Source of the DNA: an uncultured Collinsella sp.
GTDB taxonomy: Bacteria > Actinomycetota > Coriobacteriia > Coriobacteriales > Coriobacteriaceae
Direction: 5' to 3'
Assembly: GCA_900556875.1 (NCBI GenBank)
Contig: USQQ01000012.1
Coordinates: 1-50,341 of the forward strand
Length of the DNA stretch: 50,341 bases
The notes beneath the pieces were generated by a model that made no database searches, was not told the origin of the DNA, and saw only the letters and a program-made list of their open reading frames with translations. How positions within the stretch are numbered: position 1 is the first letter of the stretch; every line of letters starts with the position of its first letter. Shown here piece by piece: positions 1 through 15,209 of the stretch. The position numbers were made by a program, and so were the translations under genes.

Positions 1-243
1 AGAACGGGATATGCTTTCCCAAACAGGGCTCAACCGGAAACTGCGACCCAGTTTGAGGCCTCAAAACGGGACGCACTTTCCGCCTGATCAACCCTCGCTG
101 CCATTCCGCCGCTCAGCGGGCCGCACCAGCGGTCTCGTTCACAGAAAATATATGAACAGGTGTTCGATACGCACTAATCTACCTGCGTGTTTTCTGCCGA
201 AAAACTTTGCTACTCCAAAAACTCAATCGCGTCAAGGCTTTTC

Positions 244-271
244 TTGCCCAACGGTCGGTACCTGATAAACT
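244..271 (+). promoter_or_regulatory. Probable rpoB promoter (extended -10)
   Basis: A TTGCCC -35 box (244-249) is separated by 16 nt from TAAACT (266-271). The TGA just before it supplies the TGn of an extended -10. Transcription would start near 278, giving a leader of about 65 nt before the rpoB GTG. The remaining upstream DNA (1-243) shows no gene I can support, and rplL is not visible. Confidence 0.5.
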
Positions 272-344
272 ATTAGGTTGCGATAACTGGCGAAGCTATG
301 CCTCGCCAACCCACCGAGCATTTCCGTGAAGGAGGAAAAACCTG

Positions 345-8318
<7,974 letters not shown>

Positions 8319-8324
8319 TTAGTT

Positions 8325-8346
8325 CCGCCGTTCTAACGAACGGCGG
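8325..8346 (+). other. Perfect hairpin after rpoC
   Basis: CCGCCGTTC and GAACGGCGG form a perfect 9-bp stem around a TAAC loop just after the rpoC stop. No T-run follows, so it is more likely a 3-prime end-stabilising hairpin or processing site than a terminator in its own right. Confidence 0.5.
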
Positions 8347-8391
8347 CGACCTCCGTCGCTGCGCGGCCCCCAGAGCTACAATCTGTCATTC

Positions 8392-8433
8392 AAAAGGCAG
8401 GGCATGACCAAAAGGTCAATGCCCTGCCTTTTT
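8392..8433 (+). terminator. Rho-independent terminator of rpoBC
   Basis: AAAAGGCAGGGCAT and ATGCCCTGCC form a long stem, with GACC/GGTC closing an AAAA loop and one bulged base. Five Ts follow. This is a strong intrinsic terminator for the rpoBC transcript. Confidence 0.9.
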
Positions 8434-8505
8434 CATGCCACCTTGTACGCTCTGGCGGCCGCTCGCTTGCGTATGCTCAACCTGTTGCGTTCCGTTGATC
8501 CCTTG

Positions 8506-8534
8506 CCAAAAAGGGACAGGTTTATTTTGGTCGG
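8506..8534 (+). repeat. 29-nt repeat, left copy, flanking the ECF cassette
   Basis: This 29-nt sequence carries a central AGGGACAGGTTTATT and ends in TGGTCGG. It recurs with two substitutions, in opposite orientation, at 10325-10353. The outer CCAAAA/TTTTGG bases are themselves complementary. The pair brackets the ECF sigma/anti-sigma genes. Confidence 0.75.
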
Positions 8535-8551
8535 TTTTTCATGCTTGAATT

Positions 8552-8580
8552 TGAAACATTTCGCCCGACAAGAGCGTATC
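8552..8580 (+). promoter_or_regulatory. ECF-type promoter, probable autoregulation
   Basis: TGAAAC (8552-8557) is followed after 17 nt by CGTATC (8575-8580). This matches the sigma-W/sigma-M-like consensus TGAAAC-N16/17-CGTA. It lies about 50 bp before the ECF sigma start, as expected for an autoregulated ECF operon. Recognition by this particular sigma is inferred. Confidence 0.7.
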
Positions 8581-8628
8581 TATGGTGAGGGCCTCATCGA
8601 GAACCATTAATGTCACCGGGAGGTGATT

Positions 8629-9147
8629 ATGGAAGAACAAGCTTTTAGACAGGCGGTCGAAGACCACCGGGATGTCGTGTTTCGGATCGCATTGACGTAT
8701 CTGCGTGATCGCGCTGACGCCGACGATGTCGCTCAAGACGTCTTTCTTAAGTTGCTCAAAAGCGACGCGCAATTTGAAAACTGGGAGCATCTTCGTCGAT
8801 GGCTTATCCGGGTCACGATCAATGAATGTAAATCTCTCTTTCGAAAGCCGTGGAGGCGCGTGGAGGATATTGAGAATCTGGCCGATTCGCTTTCGACGGC
8901 GCAGGAGGAGACCAAGGCGGTCCTGTCAGACGTTATGCGACTTCCGGAGCGATTCCGTATTCCTATCGTGCTCTATTACTATCTGGGCTTCTCGACTTCA
9001 GAAATTGCCGAGTTACTGCATGTGCCAGCCGCGACCGTTCGAACGCGTTTAGCTCGCGGCAGATCGAAGCTCAAGTTCATCCTAGAGGAGGGCGACCGTG
9101 AAATCCAACCAGATCAAGCAGGCCTTCGAGTCCGTCCAAGCCGATAG
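8629..9147 (+). CDS. ECF-family RNA polymerase sigma factor
   Basis: The protein is a short sigma-70 relative of about 172 residues with only regions 2 and 4. Region 2 is the N-terminal QAVEDHRDVVFRIAL to DVAQDVFLKLL segment. Region 4 is LPERFRIPIVLYYYLGF then TSEIAELLHVPAATVRTRL, a helix-turn-helix for the -35 element. ATG 8629 is chosen because GGGAGG (8618-8623) precedes it by 5 nt. The in-frame GTG at 8623 would lie inside that ribosome-binding site. The last 50 nt overlap the downstream anti-sigma-like gene, which implies translational coupling. Base composition is less GC-rich than in the flanking rpoC and rpsL. The signal it answers to cannot be read from sequence. Confidence 0.9.
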   Translation: MEEQAFRQAVEDHRDVVFRIALTYLRDRADADDVAQDVFLKLLKSDAQFENWEHLRRWLIRVTINECKSLFRKPWRRVEDIENLADSLSTAQEETKAVLSDVMRLPERFRIPIVLYYYLGFSTSEIAELLHVPAATVRTRLARGRSKLKFILEEGDREIQPDQAGLRVRPSR

Positions 9148-10174
9148 CGATCTTGCTGACCGTGTTCTTTATGCCGCTGCTGGCGAGCCGCTTCGCCGAA
9201 AGGGTCACGCGAAGCCTCTGTATGTTGCCGTAATCGGATGTCTTGCCGGAGTGCTGGCGACCGGAGGGGTCGCCTACGCTGTTGTCAATTCCAGTTATTT
9301 TGCCTCTGCCTGGGGAAACCATGGCAACGGAGAGTCCGTTACCTGGACAAATGGCGGCTCGTCGGGGACGAAATATACCTACACCAGAGAGTTTGGTGAT
9401 GGTATCGCGCCCCAAAGCCTGGAGGGTGCAGTCCAGAAGGTCAATCTGTCCGTCGAGGGCAACGGCTATACACTCGACATTCATGATATGGCTATCGACC
9501 AAAACGGCTGCGGTGCTGTGACGTTTACGCTGTCCAATCCAAATGGTGTTAACTACTACAAGCCGGCAGCAGAGACAGGCGAACTTGTTCTCTATGGTGA
9601 AGAAGAACAAGGCATCGGTACACCCAGCATGAACTTCGGCGAGGAATGGGCTGATACACGCTGCACCATTGATAAGGACACATCAAGCGATACTGTCATT
9701 AATGGCACGATGTACTTTGCTTCTATGGATCGCGAGCGAGGTTTTCAACATGCGGTCACCTGGAATATCTCGTGGACCGAGGGCGAAGGAGAGGATGCGA
9801 AGCCGTTCGAGGCATCGACGCCCGAGTTTAGCGTTGGAGCGTACGTCGATACTAAGGAACTCCGCTCCGATGACTCGCCTCTCGAGATCAGCCCGTTTTC
9901 CATCCAGACGCACATCGATGATCTGGGCATTGACGCAGTCACGAAGAAGTTGACGGTTACCTACAAGGATGGATCGGAGCAGATTATCGAAGATGACGAC
10001 GCAGGGGCGTTCAACTTATATTTTTCTTATACGCGCAATAGCGGAGAGAACATCTGGGTGCCAACGAAGTTGATTGATGTCGACCAAGTGGTCTCAGTAA
10101 CGCTTGAGGGCACACGCTGCACTTCAACAGGGGGCGCCGAAACGTCGGAACCCTTTACCATCGTCTATTCGTAA
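9098..10174 (+). CDS. Probable membrane anti-sigma factor, DUF4179-like
   Basis: This 358-residue protein has a cytoplasmic N-terminus of about 40 residues, one membrane helix (about 41-63, PLYVAVIGCLAGVLATGGVAY) and a long extracytoplasmic beta-rich domain. The layout is that of anti-sigma factors paired with ECF sigmas, and the N-terminal and TM region resembles DUF4179 proteins. GTG 9098 follows GAGGAGGG and lies inside the sigma gene. By analogy, the short N-terminal part would hold the sigma factor at the membrane until an envelope signal is sensed by the external domain. Two external Cys residues could form a disulfide. The family assignment is from memory. Confidence 0.75.
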   Translation: MKSNQIKQAFESVQADSDLADRVLYAAAGEPLRRKGHAKPLYVAVIGCLAGVLATGGVAYAVVNSSYFASAWGNHGNGESVTWTNGGSSGTKYTYTREFGDGIAPQSLEGAVQKVNLSVEGNGYTLDIHDMAIDQNGCGAVTFTLSNPNGVNYYKPAAETGELVLYGEEEQGIGTPSMNFGEEWADTRCTIDKDTSSDTVINGTMYFASMDRERGFQHAVTWNISWTEGEGEDAKPFEASTPEFSVGAYVDTKELRSDDSPLEISPFSIQTHIDDLGIDAVTKKLTVTYKDGSEQIIEDDDAGAFNLYFSYTRNSGENIWVPTKLIDVDQVVSVTLEGTRCTSTGGAETSEPFTIVYS

Positions 10175-10179
10175 GATTT

Positions 10180-10215
10180 GGGGCCGCTTCCTATTAGGGA
10201 AGGCGGCCCATTTTG
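10180..10215 (+). terminator. Terminator of the ECF operon
   Basis: GGGCCGCTTCC pairs with GGAAGGCGGCCC (one bulged C) around a short loop, and ATTTT follows. It lies immediately after the anti-sigma stop codon. Confidence 0.8.
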
Positions 10216-10324
10216 CATTAAATGGACGGTTAGACCGAGCGATATACTTCCGAAGACGCCGCCGATTTCCATGCGACAGATGAGAGCAGATCAACGCTGG
10301 AGTGCGACGTTTCCCCAGATAAAA

Positions 10325-10353
10325 CCGACCATAATAAACCTGTCCCTATTTGG
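10325..10353 (-). repeat. 29-nt repeat, right (inverted) copy
   Basis: This is the reverse complement of the repeat at 8506-8534 with two A/T substitutions. Together the two copies form an inverted repeat around the ECF operon, its promoter and its terminator. Confidence 0.75.
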
Positions 10354-10381
10354 AAGGGAACGTTGCCCCAACGAGCACGTC

Positions 10382-10520
10382 GGATTCCCGGGCCGGGCGG
10401 CACAGGGGTTAAGTTTGTCGCGAGTTCCGCACGAGCCGGAGGCCACTTAATGTGGCCTCCGTGCGAGCCAGGACTGTAGAGCAGCAAACTTAAAACCTGG
10501 GCCGCCCGGTCCGGGGATCC
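10382..10520 (+). ncRNA. Large palindromic element, copy 1 (candidate structured RNA)
   Basis: An outer stem of about 35 bp (10382-10417 with 10485-10520; two G-U pairs, three mismatches) encloses an 85-nt core (10409-10493). The core has conserved single-stranded blocks TCGCGAGTTCCGCACG and AGGACTGTAGAGCAG. An inner 9-bp hairpin GGAGGCCAC/GTGGCCTCC is capped by TTAAT. The same 85-nt core, with compensatory changes in its stems but unrelated outer arms, occurs at 27687-27771. It lies between the ECF operon and the rpsL promoter. Its function is unknown: a structured RNA, a terminator-like element, or a mobile palindrome. Confidence 0.65.
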
Positions 10521-10580
10521 TCCCAAGCGCACAGGAGGGGATTCCTTTTGTGTAGGCTTTGCGGAAATGTGCCAATTTTG

Positions 10581-10599
10581 GGATACGCCCGGCGGCGTG
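10581..10599 (+). promoter_or_regulatory. 19-nt box upstream of rpsL
   Basis: This matches GGAYACGCCCGSMRSCGTG, the box also found before rplC (27863) and rplB (29728). Here it lies just upstream of the -35 element of the rpsL promoter. A regulator-binding role is an inference. Confidence 0.45.
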
Positions 10600-10604
10600 G
10601 TCTG

Positions 10605-10633
10605 TTGACGGCACAGCTAACGCCACGTATCCT
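10605..10633 (+). promoter_or_regulatory. rpsL (str operon) promoter
   Basis: TTGACG (10605-10610), a 17-nt spacer and TATCCT (10628-10633) form a good housekeeping-sigma promoter. It leaves a leader of about 87 nt before rpsL. Confidence 0.75.
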
Positions 10634-10726
10634 ATCGAACTGCGTGTTTCGTAGGGGGATGCTGACCCCTCGATTCAAGCCGTTGCACTTTACAGAAAGC
10701 TGGAATCATTCGAGAAGGAGTACGCT

Positions 10727-11104
10727 TTGCCTACTATTAACCAGCTGGTTCGCCAGGGCCGTCGTTCCGTGCCCAAGAAGTCCAAGAACGCTGCTCTGCA
10801 GCACAACTCCCAGAAGCGCGGCGTGTGCACCCGCGTCTTCACCACGAGCCCCAAGAAGCCGAACTCGGCTCTTCGTAAGGTTGCCCGTGTTCGCCTCGTC
10901 AACGGCATCGAAGTTACTGCTTACATCCCGGGTGAGGGCCACAACCTGCAGGAGCACTCCATCGTGCTCGTCCGCGGCGGTCGTGTCCGTGACCTCCCTG
11001 GTGTCCGTTATCACGTCATCCGTGGCGCCTACGACGCTGCTCCGGTCCAGAACCGTATGCAGGCCCGTTCCAAGTACGGTGCTAAGCGCCCCAAGGCTAA
11101 ATAA
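10727..11104 (+). CDS. rpsL: 30S ribosomal protein S12
   Basis: S12 is a decoding-centre protein of the small subunit. The 125-residue sequence contains the signature TTSPKKPNSALRKVARVRL and GEGHNLQEHSIVL. The loop read as GGRVKDLPG in E. coli is GGRVRDLPG here. The residue corresponding to Lys88, a known streptomycin-resistance position, is therefore naturally Arg. The position equivalent to Lys43 is unchanged. The start is TTG 10727 with AGAAGGAG (10713-10720) ahead. It is the first gene of the str operon. Confidence 0.98.
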   Translation: MPTINQLVRQGRRSVPKKSKNAALQHNSQKRGVCTRVFTTSPKKPNSALRKVARVRLVNGIEVTAYIPGEGHNLQEHSIVLVRGGRVRDLPGVRYHVIRGAYDAAPVQNRMQARSKYGAKRPKAK

Positions 11105-11178
11105 GCCAGATAACGTTTTGATACTTTCGCCGTGTGCCGTCTTGAGCGCCGCACGGTAGACACTTAAGGAGATTTCAC

Positions 11179-11652
11179 ATGCCGCGTCGTGCAGCAGCTA
11201 ATCGTCGTGAGGTTCAGCCTGACGCCGTTTACAACAACCGCCTGGTGACTCAGCTCATCAACAAGGTCCTTCTTGACGGCAAGAAGGCCACCGCTGAGCG
11301 CATCGTTTACACCGCTTTCGAGATCGTTGCCGAGAAGTCCGAGGGTGGCGACGCTCTCGCTACCTTCAAGAAGGCTATGGACAACGTCAAGCCCACGCTC
11401 GAGGTTAAGCCCAAGCGTGTCGGTGGCGCTACCTATCAGGTCCCGATGGAGGTCAACTCCCGTCGTTCCACCGCTCTGGGTATCCGCTGGATCGTCAACT
11501 TCTCCCGCGCTCGCAAGGAGAAGACCATGGCCGAGCGTCTCGCCAACGAGATCCTCGACGCCTCCAACGGCCTGGGCGCTTCCGTCAAGAAGCGTGAGGA
11601 CGTCTTCAAGATGGCCGAGGCCAACCGCGCGTTCTCTCACTATCGTTGGTAA
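11179..11652 (+). CDS. rpsG: 30S ribosomal protein S7
   Basis: S7 nucleates assembly of the 16S rRNA 3-prime domain and forms part of the E site. The 157-residue protein has the family start MPRRAAANRREVQPD and conserved LINKVLLDGKKATAE. ATG 11179 follows AAGGAG. It lies 74 nt after rpsL and 19 nt before fusA, consistent with one transcript. Confidence 0.98.
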   Translation: MPRRAAANRREVQPDAVYNNRLVTQLINKVLLDGKKATAERIVYTAFEIVAEKSEGGDALATFKKAMDNVKPTLEVKPKRVGGATYQVPMEVNSRRSTALGIRWIVNFSRARKEKTMAERLANEILDASNGLGASVKKREDVFKMAEANRAFSHYRW

Positions 11653-11671
11653 GTTAAGGTAAGGAACTAAC

Positions 11672-13771
11672 ATGGCTAAGCCTAAGTACAAGCTTTCCGA
11701 TACCCGTAACATCGGCATCATGGCCCACATCGATGCCGGTAAGACCACCACGACCGAGCGTATTCTTTACTACACCGGTAAGACCCACAAGATCGGTGAG
11801 GTCCATGAGGGCGCTGCCACCATGGACTGGATGGTTCAGGAGCAGGAGCGCGGCGTAACCATTACCTCCGCTGCTACCACCTGCTTCTGGAACAAGGACG
11901 GCAAGGACTACCGCATCCAGATCATCGACACCCCGGGCCACGTTGACTTCACCGCCGAGGTCGAGCGCTGCCTGCGCGTCCTCGATGGCGCTGTCGCCGT
12001 CTTCGACGCCGTTGCCGGCGTCCAGCCCCAGTCTGAGACCGTTTGGCGTCAGGCTTCTACCTTCAACGTCCCCCGCATCGCCTTCATCAACAAGTATGAC
12101 CGCGTGGGCGCTGACTTCTTCAACGCTATCGAGACCATGAAGGATCGTCTCGACGCTAACGCCGTGGCCGCTCAGGTCCCGATGGGCGCCGAGGACAACT
12201 TCTGGGGCGTCATCGACCTGGTCACCATGACCGCATGGGACTTCAAGGCCGACGAGAAGGGTATGACCTACCCCGAGCCGATGGACGAGATCCCGGCTGA
12301 GTTTGCCGACATCGCTGCCACCAAGCGCGAGGAGCTCCTTGACGCTGCTGCCAGCTTTGACGACGAGCTCATGGAGAAGATCCTCATGGAGGAGGACTTC
12401 ACCGTCGAGGAGCTCAAGGCTGCTCTGCGCAAGGGCGTTCTGGCCAACGAGCTCAACCTCGTCTTCGTGGGTTCCGCCTACAAGAACAAGGGCGTTCAGG
12501 AGCTGCTCGACGCTGTCGTCGACTACCTGCCCAGCCCGCTCGACGTTGAGGCCGTCACCGGTACCGATCCGGACACCGGCGAGGAGATTCAGCGTCATCC
12601 TTCCTTCGACGAGCCCTTCTCCGGCCTGGTCTTCAAGATCATGACCGACCCGTTCGTCGGTAAGCTCACCTACGTCCGCGTTTACTCCGGCCGCGCCGAG
12701 TCCGGCTCCTACGTTGTCAACGCTTCCAACGGTCAGCGCGAGCGCCTCGGCCGCATCCTCGAGATGAATGCCGCCGAGCGTATCGACCGTGACGACGCTG
12801 CCGCCGGCGACATCGTCGCTTGCGTCGGCTTCAAGAACTCCACCACCGGTGACACCCTGTGCGCCGAGGGCAAGGAGATCGTCCTCGAGAAGATTGAGTT
12901 CGCTAAGCCCGTTATTGACGTTGCCATCGAGCCCAAGACCAAGGCCGAGCAGGACAAGATGTCCCTGGCTCTGACCAAGCTCGCCGAGGAGGACCCGACC
13001 TTCCAGGTGTCCACCAACCACGAGACCGGCCAGACCATCATCGCCGGCATGGGCGAGCTGCACCTCGAGATCATCGTCGACCGTCTGCTCCGCGAGTTCA
13101 AGGTTGACGCTAACGTCGGTAAGCCCCAGGTTGCCTACCGCGAGACCGCCGGTCACGACGTCGAGAAGGCTGAGGGCAAGTTCGTCCGTCAGTCCGGCGG
13201 TCGCGGTCAGTACGGCCACGCCGTCATCAAGCTCGAGAAGATGGAGGAGGGCTTCGGCTACGAGTTCGTCAACGCTATCGTCGGCGGCGTCGTGCCCAAG
13301 GAGTACATCCCGTCCATCGACAAGGGCATCCAGGAGGCCCTGAACACCGGTGTTATCGCCGGCTTCCCGGTCCTCGACGTTAAGGTCACCCTGTTCGACG
13401 GTTCTTACCACGAGGTCGACTCCTCCGAGGCCGCCTTCAAGATCGCCGGTTCCATGGCTATCAAGGACGCTCTCAAGAAGTCCGATCCGCAGCTGCTCGA
13501 GCCGATCATGGCTGTCGAGGTCGAGACCCCCGAGCAGTACATGGGCGACGTTATGGGCAACCTCTCCGGTCGCCGCGGCAAGATCGAGGGCATGGAGGAT
13601 CGCAAGAACAGCAAGCTCATCCGTGCCAAGGTGCCGCTGGGCGAGATGTTCGGTTACGCTACCGACCTTCGCTCCCAGACCCAGGGCCGTGCATCCTACA
13701 CGATGCAGTTCGACTCTTATGAGCCCGCGCCCAAGTCCATCGTGGACGAGGTCATGAGCAAGAACGCCTAA
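11672..13771 (+). CDS. fusA: Translation elongation factor G
   Basis: EF-G is the GTPase that drives translocation. The 699-residue protein has the P-loop AHIDAGKTT (residues 18-26) and DTPGHVDF switch II. The NKxD base-recognition motif is written NKYD. Domains II to V follow, with the domain IV region GGRGQYGHAVI and the C-terminal RSQTQGRASYTM. ATG 11672 follows AAGGAAC at suitable spacing. tuf, which usually follows fusA, is not present here; rpsJ follows after 60 nt. Confidence 0.98.
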   Translation: MAKPKYKLSDTRNIGIMAHIDAGKTTTTERILYYTGKTHKIGEVHEGAATMDWMVQEQERGVTITSAATTCFWNKDGKDYRIQIIDTPGHVDFTAEVERCLRVLDGAVAVFDAVAGVQPQSETVWRQASTFNVPRIAFINKYDRVGADFFNAIETMKDRLDANAVAAQVPMGAEDNFWGVIDLVTMTAWDFKADEKGMTYPEPMDEIPAEFADIAATKREELLDAAASFDDELMEKILMEEDFTVEELKAALRKGVLANELNLVFVGSAYKNKGVQELLDAVVDYLPSPLDVEAVTGTDPDTGEEIQRHPSFDEPFSGLVFKIMTDPFVGKLTYVRVYSGRAESGSYVVNASNGQRERLGRILEMNAAERIDRDDAAAGDIVACVGFKNSTTGDTLCAEGKEIVLEKIEFAKPVIDVAIEPKTKAEQDKMSLALTKLAEEDPTFQVSTNHETGQTIIAGMGELHLEIIVDRLLREFKVDANVGKPQVAYRETAGHDVEKAEGKFVRQSGGRGQYGHAVIKLEKMEEGFGYEFVNAIVGGVVPKEYIPSIDKGIQEALNTGVIAGFPVLDVKVTLFDGSYHEVDSSEAAFKIAGSMAIKDALKKSDPQLLEPIMAVEVETPEQYMGDVMGNLSGRRGKIEGMEDRKNSKLIRAKVPLGEMFGYATDLRSQTQGRASYTMQFDSYEPAPKSIVDEVMSKNA

Positions 13772-13831
13772 GTTCGAGCTCCCTGTTACGTAATCCGCGA
13801 GAACATCTCTCGCACTCTTTGGAGGTTTAAG

Positions 13832-14140
13832 TTGGCTACCCAGAAGATCCGCATTCGCCTCAAGGGCTATGATCACGAGGTCGTCGATCAGTCCGCGAAG
13901 CTCATCGTCGAGACCGCTCAGAAGACCGGTGCTCGCGTTTCCGGTCCTGTCCCCCTGCCCACCGAGCGCAACCTGTACACGGTTATCCGCTCGCCGCACG
14001 TGAACAAGGACTCCCGTGAGCAGTTCGAGATGCGCACCCACAAGCGCCTCATCGACATCCTCGACCCCACCTCGGGCACCGTTGATTCGCTTATGCGTCT
14101 CGACCTCCCCGCTGGCGTCGACATCGACATCAAGCTCTAA
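13832..14140 (+). CDS. rpsJ: 30S ribosomal protein S10
   Basis: S10 is a small-subunit protein that also takes part in NusB antitermination in other bacteria. At 102 residues it has the full family sequence (KIRIRLKGYDHEVVDQSA, then GPVPLPTE). The start is TTG 13832 behind GGAGG. It is transcribed with fusA and followed directly by a terminator. It is thus separated by more than 13 kb from rplC, its usual downstream neighbour. Confidence 0.97.
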   Translation: MATQKIRIRLKGYDHEVVDQSAKLIVETAQKTGARVSGPVPLPTERNLYTVIRSPHVNKDSREQFEMRTHKRLIDILDPTSGTVDSLMRLDLPAGVDIDIKL

Positions 14141-14158
14141 GCGATATTCCTTATAGCT

Positions 14159-14199
14159 TAAAGGGCCCCGCTGCCATTACGGTAGCGGGGCCCTTTTGT
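14159..14199 (+). terminator. Terminator of the str operon (possibly bidirectional)
   Basis: AAAGGGCCCCGCTGCC pairs with GGTAGCGGGGCCCTTT (one G-U pair), followed by T-rich DNA. It lies between rpsJ and the convergent birA. The A-rich 5-prime side may let it also serve birA. Confidence 0.9.
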
Positions 14200-14256
14200 T
14201 TTGCATGATGGGTTTGGATCGCCGGGTAAGGCTGCCGAGCGGCTGGCTGTGACGAC

Positions 14257-15033
14257 CTACTCACTCAAGGGGCGCAATGACGCTTCCTCAAAATGGAAGA
14301 ATCGCAAGCCGTCTTCTGTTTCGATGCACGCACGACCAAAGCCATCAACCGTTTTAAAGATGCCTCGCGCCAGCTCGTCACCGGCAGGGGAGCGGGCGAT
14401 AACATGCTTTCCAATCCAATTGAGGTGAGCGACATATTCGCCGTGGACGGGCGCGAGCGGTCCGGTGTTTTCTTCCATGGCGTTGAGGCGTTCTGCCCAG
14501 GCATCTACAGCGTCTATAACTGCGTGATAGACCTCATCGAGGAGCATGTCGACAGCAGGAACGTTCTCGTTAAGGTCCGAGAGACCGATTGCCGGCAGGC
14601 CGCCATCGGGCACCTCTTGGGGCGCATAGTTCACATTGACACCAATGCCACAGACGGCGAAAGGTTTGCCTTCGTTATCGCGTGCGGCCTCGACCAGAAT
14701 GCCGCCGAGTTTGCGTCCACGCGCGACCAGGTCGTTGGGCCATTTGAGGCCAATCTCGTTTGCAAGACCCTGTTTTTCGAGCGCCTCGAGCACCGCTAGG
14801 CCGCTGACGGCAGCTAGACCAGAGTACTTCGCAGGATTAACGCATGGACGCAGGACAATCGAAAGCAATAGGTTGCCGGCGGTTGAATCCCACTTGTGGC
14901 CGCGCCGGCCGCGTCCTGCTGTCTGAGCCCGGGCGGCAAGTCCTGCGCCGTGCGTCGCTCCCTGTTTTCCTGCTTCGAGCAGGTCATCGTTGGTCGATCC
15001 GGTTACGTCGACTATCGTTAATTTGGCATCCAT
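14257..15033 (-). CDS. birA: Biotin--[acetyl-CoA-carboxylase] ligase
   Basis: This enzyme activates biotin with ATP and attaches it to the AccB lysine. The 258-residue protein has the biotinyl-AMP loop GRGRRGHKWDS (about residues 41-51) and KWPNDLV (about 98-104). It begins directly with the catalytic domain and lacks the N-terminal winged helix of bifunctional BirA. It is therefore a group I ligase that should not itself bind DNA. It is transcribed divergently from the fatty-acid operon that contains its substrate accB. AGGAGG lies 12 nt before the ATG. Confidence 0.93.
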   Translation of the reverse strand: MDAKLTIVDVTGSTNDDLLEAGKQGATHGAGLAARAQTAGRGRRGHKWDSTAGNLLLSIVLRPCVNPAKYSGLAAVSGLAVLEALEKQGLANEIGLKWPNDLVARGRKLGGILVEAARDNEGKPFAVCGIGVNVNYAPQEVPDGGLPAIGLSDLNENVPAVDMLLDEVYHAVIDAVDAWAERLNAMEENTGPLAPVHGEYVAHLNWIGKHVIARSPAGDELARGIFKTVDGFGRACIETEDGLRFFHFEEASLRPLSE

Positions 15034-15128
15034 AACGGCTGCTACCTCCTAAGTTAATAAAGCAATCGTGCAATGGTGTCGAGAGATAGACACAATGTGA
15101 AGCCTTTGTCGCATTTGGACAATTTAAT

Positions 15129-15193
15129 GTTAACACGTCAACAACGACTAAATTGCGCTATCCTCTCTTGGTCGATGTAAACACATCAACAAC
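15129..15193 (+). promoter_or_regulatory. Direct-repeat operator candidate in front of fabH
   Basis: A 17-nt sequence GTTAACACGTCAACAAC (15129-15145) is repeated as GTAAACACATCAACAAC (15177-15193), 48 nt apart. A possible -10 TATCCT (15159-15164) lies between them. The arrangement suits a repressor controlling the fatty-acid operon, but no regulator gene is adjacent. Confidence 0.5.
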
Positions 15194-15209
15194 TCAAAGG
15201 AGGTTAGTG

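Noticed and set aside
11..265. 84-codon frame at the window start
   Set aside because: No ribosome-binding site or recognisable sequence, and it overlaps the rpoB promoter.
11654..14041. Long minus-strand frame opposite fusA and rpsJ
   Set aside because: Same antisense artefact; low-complexity Leu/Val/Asp/Gly-rich translation.
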